A DNA stretch of 64,000 nucleotides, from NCBI GenBank assembly GCA_024400295.1, contig JAKSNA010000003.1:1-64000 (forward strand), written 5' to 3'. This DNA comes from Bacteroidales bacterium (GTDB lineage Bacteria > Bacteroidota > Bacteroidia > Bacteroidales > F082). Shown in pieces: positions 36,615 to 44,247 of this stretch. A program made the translations under genes and the position numbers. Numbering within the stretch: position 1 is the first letter of the stretch; every line of letters starts with the position of its first letter. The notes beneath the pieces are model-generated. The model was not told the DNA's origin. It did no database searches and saw only the letters and a program-made list of their open reading frames with translations.

Positions 36615-38075
36615 ATGAAAGGGGAAAACACAAAGGCCAGACGTGCGCCGAAACCAATTGAATCTTTAATACCGATAGTGATTCTTGTCACAGCATTAGC
36701 ATTAGTGATCAAGACATTCCGGCAGGACGCGTTAGGCGGTCCGGCACAGGTTGCAATAATCTTCGGCACAGCCGTTGTCGTTTTCATCGCGATGGTGTTC
36801 TGCAAGACTCCGTGGAACGACATCGAGGCGAAGATCATTGACAACATCAAGAGCCTGTCAACAGCGTTGATAATGTTGCTTTTCATCGGCGCCATCGGCT
36901 CGACATGGATGCTGAGCGGCGTGGTCCCCACGATGATTGTCTATGGCATGAAGATTCTAAGCCCGAAGATATTCCTCTTCGCCGCGGTTATCATCTGTTC
37001 CATCATCTCACTCATGACAGGCAGCTCGTGGACGACGATAGCGACCTTCGGCGTGGCACTCATCGGGATCGGCGAACTGTTCGGGATCCCAAAGCCGATA
37101 ATCGCCGGGGCGATAATCTCCGGCGCGTATTTCGGCGACAAGCTTTCCCCTCTCTCCGACACGACCATCATGGCATCGCAGACCGTCGGGACGCCGCTCT
37201 TCGTGCATATCAGATACATGCTGAAGACGACGATACCGACCATTATCATAACATTGGCAATATTCCTAGTGATAGGTTTCACGATAGACATCAGGCCGGC
37301 CGAACACAGTCTTGAGATCACGAAAAACATAAACGAGATTTTCAAAATAAGCCCGTGGTTCCTGCTTGTCCCAGTATTGACAGCCGTTTTGATAGCGTTG
37401 AAACTCCCTACGCTCATAACGTTGTTTTTTGCGGCTGTGATGGCGGTGCCATTCATTGTGCATTGCCAGCCGCAGGTCATCGACATGATGGTCGGGGCCG
37501 ACGGCGAAGGCGTGAGGATTTTCAAGGCCGTGCTGCAGTCCATGTTCCAAGGCTGCGAGTTCGACACCGGGCAGCCGATCATCGACCGTCTCGCCTCCTG
37601 CTACGGAATGGCCGGAATGATGGGCTCCATCTGGCTAGTCCTCTGCGCCTCGTGTTTCGGCGGGGCCATGCTCGGAAGCGGCATGATAGAATCACTGACG
37701 AACTACATTGTGAAATACCTAAAGTCAATATTCAGCCTGACGGCGGCGACATCAGTGTCGGGTGTCCTCTGCAACATCTGCATCGGCGACCAATATCTCG
37801 CAATAATATTGAACAGCAGCCTGTACAAGGAGTTTTACAAGAAAGAAGGCTATGAGCCGCGTCTGCTGAGCCGCGCCGTGGAAGACTCCACGACCGTCAC
37901 GAGCGTGCTTGTGCCATGGAACACCTGCGGCATGACACAGTCAACAGTGCTCGGCATCGCGACGCTGGCCTACCTGCCATTCTGCTTCTTCAACTACCTC
38001 AGCCCGATAATGACTGTCATAATCAGCACTATAGCGTACAAAAGAGGCAAGATAAAAAAAGTGAAGACGGACTAA
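36615..38075 (+). CDS. NhaC-family sodium/proton antiporter-like transporter
   Basis: Inner-membrane transporter of 486 residues from the ATG at 36615, about eleven helices. Family segments include GAIGSTWMLSGVVPTMI, TGSSWTTIATFGVALIGIG, FGDKLSPLSDTTIMASQTVG and VPWNTCGMTQSTVLG. NhaC proteins exchange sodium for protons, and some relatives carry amino acids or organic acids. It ends close to the nudix and kamD genes, convergent with them, so a part in lysine uptake or ion balance during lysine fermentation is possible but only inferred. Confidence 0.85.
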   Translation: MKGENTKARRAPKPIESLIPIVILVTALALVIKTFRQDALGGPAQVAIIFGTAVVVFIAMVFCKTPWNDIEAKIIDNIKSLSTALIMLLFIGAIGSTWMLSGVVPTMIVYGMKILSPKIFLFAAVIICSIISLMTGSSWTTIATFGVALIGIGELFGIPKPIIAGAIISGAYFGDKLSPLSDTTIMASQTVGTPLFVHIRYMLKTTIPTIIITLAIFLVIGFTIDIRPAEHSLEITKNINEIFKISPWFLLVPVLTAVLIALKLPTLITLFFAAVMAVPFIVHCQPQVIDMMVGADGEGVRIFKAVLQSMFQGCEFDTGQPIIDRLASCYGMAGMMGSIWLVLCASCFGGAMLGSGMIESLTNYIVKYLKSIFSLTAATSVSGVLCNICIGDQYLAIILNSSLYKEFYKKEGYEPRLLSRAVEDSTTVTSVLVPWNTCGMTQSTVLGIATLAYLPFCFFNYLSPIMTVIISTIAYKRGKIKKVKTD

Positions 38076-38151
38076 TATGATTTTCAGAGGGTTAATCTGT
38101 ACGTTTTGTCGTATTGGATATTTTTTTCATAAAATATTATTTATTAACAGA

Positions 38152-38679
38152 TTAAAAAAGAGAATACAGGTTCATCTCATTCCTCACGCTTTCCACCTCC
38201 TTTTCGGAAAAAGGATCCGGCATCTTACGAAGAAAATCCGGTTCGATTATGAGACGTTCGCGGAAGTGTTTGAGAGCGGCCTTGAGAATCAGGCCATGGT
38301 CGAATGCAAGTTCCGGCAAGTCGTTGACCGGCAGCCATTTCGCCTTTGCCGCGTCATCGCCGGCGCGGACACTCCTGACGTGCATCACCGAAAAGAACGC
38401 CACTGTCAACACACGTTCGCGGGGGTCGCGGTCGGGGTCTGAAAACACCCCGACCTGTTCCATATACGCGCTGCCGAGTCCGGTCTCTTCCCGAAGCTCA
38501 CGCAACGCCCCCTGCTCCACCGTCTCGTCGGGGTTGAGGAAACCGCCGGGGAACGCCCAACGGCCCTTGAAAGGCTCGTTGCCGCGCTCCACGAGTAGCA
38601 CTTTCAGCAAGCCGCACTCAAGCCCGAAGATGACACAGTCGGTAGTGACTGCCGGATGTGGATATTGATATACAAACAT
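38152..38679 (-). CDS. Nudix hydrolase
   Basis: A 175-residue Nudix pyrophosphohydrolase. The complete box GGFLNPDETVEQGALRELREE, continuing TGL, keeps all catalytic glutamates. The N-terminal VTTDCVIFGLECGLLKVLLVERGNEPFKGRWAFPGG resembles ADP-ribose pyrophosphatase-like and NrtR-like Nudix domains, but no DNA-binding C-terminal domain is obvious; the last 40 residues form a charged helix region. It starts nine bases after the kamD stop on the same strand, so it is probably transcribed with the kam operon. Confidence 0.88.
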   Translation of the reverse strand: MFVYQYPHPAVTTDCVIFGLECGLLKVLLVERGNEPFKGRWAFPGGFLNPDETVEQGALRELREETGLGSAYMEQVGVFSDPDRDPRERVLTVAFFSVMHVRSVRAGDDAAKAKWLPVNDLPELAFDHGLILKAALKHFRERLIIEPDFLRKMPDPFSEKEVESVRNEMNLYSLF

Positions 38680-38688
38680 TTAGCCGAG

Positions 38689-40242
38689 CTATCTCTTTCC
38701 CTTCATGATTTCCACGAACGGGTTGTAGTAGTTGTCGCCTTTCATCGTGACGCCTTCGAGACCCTTGCCGCCGTTCTTCGGACGTTTCACGTCGCCGAAG
38801 ATGCCTTTTTCGAGAGCGGTGAAGAGGCCCTCCTTGTTGATTTCTTCGAGAAGAGCTATCGTGTTGTCGAGCACCAGCTTGGCACGTTCACGGCAGATAC
38901 CGCCTTCCTTGAACTGCATCTCGTCGCCGATGCTGCGCATGTTGTTGAAGATGTATTTCGCGTTCTCGATTGAGAGGTAACGGTCGCTCATGAACGGAGT
39001 ATGAATCGCCTCCGTCGGCATTCCGAGGAGCTGTATGCCCTGGTTCGTCCAGATGCCGATCATGTTGAACAAGGCGTCCTGGATGTGGCCGCGGAAGATG
39101 TTGCCTGTCATGAACTTGGTCGGCGGCATGTATTTCAGCGTCGCCTTCGGGAAGATCTCGCGTGTCATCTGAGCCTGTGCGAGTTCGAGGAGGAAGCCGT
39201 TTTCAAGCATCGGGTCCATCTCGAAGGCGTGGCCGAGACCCATCTGTTCCTCTTTCAGTCCGGCCATGAAAGCGAGCTGTTCGTTGATAAGGTCGGAGGC
39301 GAGGACGGTGTGGGCTGCCTCGACGGCGTCGGCGGTGGTGAGGTAGTTGTCTTCACCCGTGTTGATGATGACGCCGGCGAAGCCGTTGATAATGCGTGAC
39401 ATATACTGGTCAACCAAGGTGCGCTGCATATTGATGTCGCGGAATAAGATGCCGTAGAGGGCGTCGTTGAGCATGACGTCGAGGCCTTCGAATGCGCCCA
39501 TGACGGCGATTTCAGGCATGCAGAGACCGGAGCAGTAGTTGCAGAGGCGGATGTAACGTCCCAGCTCCTCGCCCACTTCGTCGAGAGCCTTACGCATGAT
39601 GCGGAAGTTCTCCTGCGTGGCGAACGTGCCGCCGAAGCCTTCCGTCGTCGCGCCGTACGGCACGTAGTCGAGCAGGCTCTGGCCTGTCGTGCGGATGACG
39701 GCGATGACATCGGCACCCTGACGTGCGCCGGCCACGGCCTGGACGACGTCTTCGTAGATGTTACCAGTTGCGACGATGATGTAAAGGTAAGGCTTCGGGC
39801 CTTCGCCGATGGTGTTGAGATACTGGTCGCGGCGGTCGTGACGTGCGCGGATGCGGGCCACGTTCTCATCGACGACAGGCTGCAGCGTCTCCGCAATCTT
39901 CTTCGCGTCGCGAGTGACGACCTTGGTGATGTCGAGCTTGCCCTCGGCGACCTGCTCGGCGATCTGCTGCGGCTTCAAGCCCGTCTGAATCATCGCGTTG
40001 GCGATGAAGAACAACGCGCCCTCGTTGAGGACACCCTTGTCTTTCAATGTCTCTACGACGACATTCGGCAGCGGCACCTGGTTGGCGTCAACGCCGTCGA
40101 TACCCATCAGGCGGCAGAGCGTGCGCTCCACGGCGACGGTTGTGTACTGTTCAACGAAAGACTGAACGTCTTCGGCAATGTTTTTCGCAAGCTGACGAGC
40201 CTGCGCGACCTTGTTAAAATCAAGTCCTAATTTGCTTGTCAT
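38689..40242 (-). CDS. kamD: Lysine 5,6-aminomutase alpha subunit
   Basis: Large catalytic-barrel subunit of the adenosylcobalamin/PLP enzyme acting on beta-lysine. The 517 residues start MTSKLGLDFNKVAQARQLAK and contain the conserved GKPYLYIIVATGNIYED-like segment (here GPKPYLYIIVATGNIYED), VPYGATTEGFGGTFATQENF and EAIHTPFMSDRYLSIENAKY. Length and motifs agree with characterised KamD proteins. It is separated from kamC by a four-kilobase restriction island and from its partner kamE by 27 kb. No good promoter is seen directly upstream, so expression probably depends on read-through from the island. Confidence 0.95.
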   Translation of the reverse strand: MTSKLGLDFNKVAQARQLAKNIAEDVQSFVEQYTTVAVERTLCRLMGIDGVDANQVPLPNVVVETLKDKGVLNEGALFFIANAMIQTGLKPQQIAEQVAEGKLDITKVVTRDAKKIAETLQPVVDENVARIRARHDRRDQYLNTIGEGPKPYLYIIVATGNIYEDVVQAVAGARQGADVIAVIRTTGQSLLDYVPYGATTEGFGGTFATQENFRIMRKALDEVGEELGRYIRLCNYCSGLCMPEIAVMGAFEGLDVMLNDALYGILFRDINMQRTLVDQYMSRIINGFAGVIINTGEDNYLTTADAVEAAHTVLASDLINEQLAFMAGLKEEQMGLGHAFEMDPMLENGFLLELAQAQMTREIFPKATLKYMPPTKFMTGNIFRGHIQDALFNMIGIWTNQGIQLLGMPTEAIHTPFMSDRYLSIENAKYIFNNMRSIGDEMQFKEGGICRERAKLVLDNTIALLEEINKEGLFTALEKGIFGDVKRPKNGGKGLEGVTMKGDNYYNPFVEIMKGKR

Positions 40243-40260
40243 AATACTGTATTTTGATTG

Positions 40261-40763
40261 TTATTTACTTTCTATTATGTTTTTAACTTCTTCTATTTCT
40301 CTTTTAAGCTGTTCTTCAGTCGGCAAATATAGCGAATATTGTGATACTCACGCTTATCAGAATCTTGTATCTGAATCAGCATTCTATATTGCGACCAATT
40401 CAATTGGGAACGCAGTGCGTTCCCAATTGGGTAAAGTCTGTAAAACTGACGGCAAAACTTCAATTGCCGTACACCAAAGCCACTCCCATACACGGGTTCC
40501 AAATCTTTTGCAAGGTTCACGATTAGATAGCTCCCATATTCAGCCCTGTCCTTCCCCTGCTGTTCCTCCTCAAAAATACGTCTTCCGATATTCCAATACA
40601 TCTGAACCCTGCAAAAATCAACGCTACGCACTGCGTTGCTGCGGGCCTCGTCAATTATTTGACGCACTTCTGAGAAGAACGAAACGGGAGTTTTGTTTTC
40701 CGATGCGGAAATATCAATGTTGCTCAATATGGAATCTTTGTCTGGCATATTCAACTTTTTCAA
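40261..40763 (-). pseudogene. DUF1016 (YhcG-like) nuclease gene with internal deletion
   Basis: The first 140 or so codons match the DUF1016 N-terminal domain (VQMYWNIGRRIFEEEQQGKD, AEYGSYLIVNLAKDLE, FGVRQLKFCRQFYRLYPI). The frame then shifts and stops at 40293. In the next frame the sequence reads YSLYLPTEEQLKREIEEVKN and ends at 40261, which matches the extreme C-terminus of full YhcG proteins (about 350 residues). The PD-(D/E)XK nuclease domain between these ends is missing. It is a deletion remnant at the kamD edge of the island. Confidence 0.75.
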
Positions 40764-40812
40764 AATCTAATCCTTTTACATTTTGTCATTTGTCGTTTAT
40801 ACAATTGACATA

Positions 40813-41922
40813 TTATTCAAAAACATTACTATAATTCATCAAATTTGGCAAACCCGCAAATGCCTCACCGACTGTTGAATATAAAGGCAAACCAAACATA
40901 TCCATAGTTTCACTACGCGTTGGTACAGGTAGTGGCACTTGTCCCAAGTTTTTCTTTGTTCCAATAAACACAGCCCTTCTTCTGAGTTGCGGAGTTCCAA
41001 ATTCTGCGGCATTCAAAACTCCAAAGGACACATTATATCCACATGATTTCATTCCATCTAAGATTTCCCGATACAATCTTCCCTCATAAATGGAAACAAT
41101 ATTGGAAACATTTTCCATGACAAAGAATGACGGTCTAATGTCATCTATAAATCTCAAAAACTCGAATACAAGTTTACCTCTATCATCATCTAAAGCCTTT
41201 TGTTTTCCTGCCTGAGAAAATGCTTGGCATGGAGGTCCACCATAAATAATGTCCGGTGGCACCATTTCATTTGTGTTTTTCAGCCAAAACTCCAATGGGA
41301 ATTCCACTTGATTCACATTTTCTTGAATAACATTCGTCCTCTCACCAGTATAATTCTTCAAAGTCCTACAAGCGTCATCCCAATTGTCAATAGCCAAAGA
41401 AGTTCTAATCCCATATTCTTTACTGAAAGCCATTTCCGCTCCAAGATCCAATCCTCCAGCTCCACAGAATAAAGAGAATCCTTTAAGATTGCGTTGTGGA
41501 TACTTGTTTTCAGCAGCAAAATCAACAATTGACTGGAATATCGCCTTGGCAAGCAACACAGGCACAGCATTACCTATCTGCCGCTGTGTACTTGTCAGAC
41601 TCCCCATGATTTCCATATCATCTGGGAAATCCTGTAGCCTGGCTGCTTCTCGAACCGTGACAAATCTATCCTCAAAAGGATGCACAAACTTATTGAAAAT
41701 AAATCCAGTAACAGTTAGAGACGGCTTGTTGGGGTCAAGTCTGATCAAACGCATATTCGGGCCTCCTCTTCGAGTCTTGTCTTCTTTTACATAATGTCGG
41801 AAACTCTCATGCCATAGTTCTTCCGGAAGATCCTGCATCTTCTGCCCTATCTTAAGAGTATCGATTCTTTTTTGTACAATATCTTTTTTTATAGTCCTTG
41901 ATATGTGATTGTATGTCGTCAT
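40813..41922 (-). CDS. Circularly permuted DNA cytosine-5 methyltransferase
   Basis: Modification enzyme of 369 residues that methylates cytosine C5. The motif order is permuted. The N-terminal half has the motif IX-X part (PSLTVTG, then TVREAARLQDFPDD at about 89-102 and RQIGNAVPVLLAKAI at about 114-128). Only then come motif I (FSLFCGAGGLDLGAE, about 149-163), motif IV (GGPPCQAFS, catalytic Cys about 232), VI (MENV) and VIII (QLRRRAVFIG, about 312-321). M.BssHII is a known enzyme with this kind of order. I chose the ATG at 41922 because it overlaps the endonuclease stop as ATGA; an in-frame ATG at 41943 would add seven residues. Base composition is AT-richer than the kam genes. Confidence 0.88.
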   Translation of the reverse strand: MTTYNHISRTIKKDIVQKRIDTLKIGQKMQDLPEELWHESFRHYVKEDKTRRGGPNMRLIRLDPNKPSLTVTGFIFNKFVHPFEDRFVTVREAARLQDFPDDMEIMGSLTSTQRQIGNAVPVLLAKAIFQSIVDFAAENKYPQRNLKGFSLFCGAGGLDLGAEMAFSKEYGIRTSLAIDNWDDACRTLKNYTGERTNVIQENVNQVEFPLEFWLKNTNEMVPPDIIYGGPPCQAFSQAGKQKALDDDRGKLVFEFLRFIDDIRPSFFVMENVSNIVSIYEGRLYREILDGMKSCGYNVSFGVLNAAEFGTPQLRRRAVFIGTKKNLGQVPLPVPTRSETMDMFGLPLYSTVGEAFAGLPNLMNYSNVFE

Positions 41923-43103
41923 GATAGCAGTTCTTTTATCCATGGATCTCTAATGTCTGATTTTGTCAATGATATAATTCCATCAAACAAGTTATATATA
42001 GGAGTGTCTAATGGCATATCTTTCAATGAACTGACAAATGGTTCTTTACTTATAGTCCAAACAATGTCTTTAATAGTAAGAAGATATTCATCATAGTGCC
42101 TCAATGCAGGAAGATTTGAAATTATAGCCGTTTTGATGTTTTTGTGTGTTGTTTTATATTCTGCTCCAATTTTCAAAACCTGATAAATACCTTTTTTAAT
42201 GTCATCCGTTCTGTCCATGCCAGCACTTGTTTTAGAATCAGAGACTGATTCATACCCTGTCCCAACCCTTTTGGGCCAACCTTCCGGTATCGGGAACGGA
42301 CTGCCACAAGCATTTGTCAACCAATACAATGAAACTTCTCTGTTCTTATCTATGTATGCATTGTATGAAGTGTACCAAAAATCAAGATAATTCTCAAAGA
42401 AATCCGCATTTTTCATCAATTTCAATATGGCATCATAGTAGCAAGCCTCATTTCCCCAATCAAGTTCAAGTGGATAAAACCTTTCTTTCTTCTTATTATA
42501 GGCTGGAAAATACAAACCAATAGATGAACTCCTTAAAAATGGATTGTCAATCGTTTCATGGCCTGACCTTATCAGAACTCCATCTCTCATCTCAGTGATA
42601 GTTTCACATTTTGCTGCCAAAGGTATGGTCAACAATGGAGCTGCTTTGACTTCAGCTAACAAAAACATATCCTTTTTAATGTCGTGAACAATCACATCAA
42701 CAGGTTCCGATGCCTTGAACACCTCGACATTATGTCCTTTTTTCGTGAATATATTCTGGTAGAAGACACACAAAATTTCAGTAGTAATCAAACCTATCTT
42801 TCCCGACTCTGGCTTATTCGCTTTAGCATAAACAAACCTTCCATTGCCACGACATCTGGGGCACACATTGGTGTAAGTGTAAAACATCATCTGTGGATCA
42901 TCACTACAATAAGTCCAACCCCTGTTTGACACGGATTTATAATATGATACAGAAACCATCATGTCAAATGTCGCCGCCAGACGGATGCCTAAATCATACT
43001 TACTAGTCTGGTTAAACGCAATATCAATACAACTATCCACCACTTCTTTAACATGTGGGTCTATGACAAATTCTCTTTTTAGATTTAATAAAATTTCACT
43101 CAT
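41919..43103 (-). CDS. Type II restriction endonuclease (predicted, PD-(D/E)XK)
   Basis: A 394-residue protein without a family I can name. Its role is inferred from translational coupling (ATGA overlap) to the cytosine methyltransferase and from a candidate nuclease core: SEPVDVIVHD (Asp136) followed by LLAEVKAAP (Glu151, Lys153), the spacing of a PD-ExK site. A CPRCRGNG knuckle (81-88) may bind zinc. A clear AAGGAG Shine-Dalgarno precedes the ATG, unusual for this genome. The gene is AT-rich compared with its neighbours, which suggests recent transfer. Confidence 0.75.
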   Translation of the reverse strand: MSEILLNLKREFVIDPHVKEVVDSCIDIAFNQTSKYDLGIRLAATFDMMVSVSYYKSVSNRGWTYCSDDPQMMFYTYTNVCPRCRGNGRFVYAKANKPESGKIGLITTEILCVFYQNIFTKKGHNVEVFKASEPVDVIVHDIKKDMFLLAEVKAAPLLTIPLAAKCETITEMRDGVLIRSGHETIDNPFLRSSSIGLYFPAYNKKKERFYPLELDWGNEACYYDAILKLMKNADFFENYLDFWYTSYNAYIDKNREVSLYWLTNACGSPFPIPEGWPKRVGTGYESVSDSKTSAGMDRTDDIKKGIYQVLKIGAEYKTTHKNIKTAIISNLPALRHYDEYLLTIKDIVWTISKEPFVSSLKDMPLDTPIYNLFDGIISLTKSDIRDPWIKELLS

Positions 43104-43112
43104 TTCAACAAT

Positions 43113-43118
43113 CTCCTT
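43113..43118 (-). promoter_or_regulatory. Shine-Dalgarno of the restriction endonuclease gene
   Basis: AAGGAG lies nine bases before the ATG at 43103, unlike most genes here. The 83-base spacer to rhuM also contains a possible 26-codon frame (43105-43185, MAKVMVVDNEVG...) starting one base after the rhuM stop. Confidence 0.55.
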
Positions 43119-43186
43119 TCCTTACAGGGGTCGAATTCGCCATAATTAAACCAACTTCATTATCAACGACCATCACCTTTGCCATG

Positions 43187-44227
43187 TCAATTATTTGCTA
43201 ACAACCTCGTTTGTCTATTCAATTTTTCCACCGACTCCAAGAAAGCCGTTTCCACTTCACTTAAAGTCTTCTGCTGATATTTCCTATACTCATTCGTCGC
43301 TTTTTCCATCGCCTTTTCGTGACTTACAGAGCCATTTCCATCCAAAAGCTGTTCGCCGGCAGAAGTCAAAATCCTATCAAGACGCTGCGCCCAGTCTTTC
43401 ATTGTCATCGGGATTTCCTTTTCCGCCTGTCGTTCTGCAAAATCAAGATATCCACTGACGATCTGCCCCATGGCTCTCAACTCTTTTTCATCCAAATAAT
43501 TTTTTGCGACAACGGCATCTTTCAAATGAGGCCGGCTTCCCTCGAAACTCTTCAATCCCATAAAAGCCAATTCCGCGTCGGCACGACTGAAAATCACTTC
43601 GGAGGCAGTTTGTCCATGAACTGCATAATGAATCTTGTTTTGGACACGCTTGAAAAATTCAACCGAGACATCTGATTTCGGGTCATAATCAACACTTGTA
43701 GCATATATATCAAGTACTTGGCGATAAAAGACTTTTTCAGAAGAACGAATGTCACGGATTCTTTCGAGCAATTCCTTCCAATAACCGCCTCCGCCAAGAT
43801 TCTTCAACCTTTCATCATCAAGAGTAAATCCTTTACGAATATATTCATTCAAACGCTTCGTAGCCCATTGACGGAACTGCGTGCCGCGTAATGATTTAAC
43901 ACGATAACCGACACTGATAATCACATCGAGATTGTAAAAATTAGTAGGCTTGGTGGAAAAATCGGAATTTCCGATTTTTCTCAACACTTCTTCTTCACGG
44001 AGTTCTCCTTCTTTAAAAATATTCAGAATATGCTCGTTAATAGTTGATCTTGATTTGTCAAACAACTGCGACATTGATTCAATAGTTAACCACACTGTTT
44101 CTTCTGCAAACAGCACATCGACGCTAACCTGTTCATCATCAGTCTTGAATAGAATCATGCGCGAATTAGCTCCAACCAATGAGTTATTGGAAGTTCCTTC
44201 AGTCGATATGTCTTTCTTTCCTTTCAT
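43187..44227 (-). CDS. RhuM-family protein
   Basis: A 346-residue protein of the virulence RhuM family, first noted on a Salmonella island and common near restriction and toxin loci; its molecular function is unknown. The N-terminal region (MILFKTDDEQVSVDVLF, TVWLTIESMSQLFDKSRSTI) and the following NFYNLDVIISVGYRVKSLRGTQFRQWA resemble a KilA-N/phage anti-repressor DNA-binding unit. The C-terminal half has the conserved DVSVEFFKRVQNKIHYAVHG and FSRADAELAFMGLKSFEG. It starts 20 bases after the kamC stop and opens the island. Confidence 0.85.
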   Translation of the reverse strand: MKGKKDISTEGTSNNSLVGANSRMILFKTDDEQVSVDVLFAEETVWLTIESMSQLFDKSRSTINEHILNIFKEGELREEEVLRKIGNSDFSTKPTNFYNLDVIISVGYRVKSLRGTQFRQWATKRLNEYIRKGFTLDDERLKNLGGGGYWKELLERIRDIRSSEKVFYRQVLDIYATSVDYDPKSDVSVEFFKRVQNKIHYAVHGQTASEVIFSRADAELAFMGLKSFEGSRPHLKDAVVAKNYLDEKELRAMGQIVSGYLDFAERQAEKEIPMTMKDWAQRLDRILTSAGEQLLDGNGSVSHEKAMEKATNEYRKYQQKTLSEVETAFLESVEKLNRQTRLLANN

Positions 44228-44247
44228 AATTCAAATTTGTTTTACAA

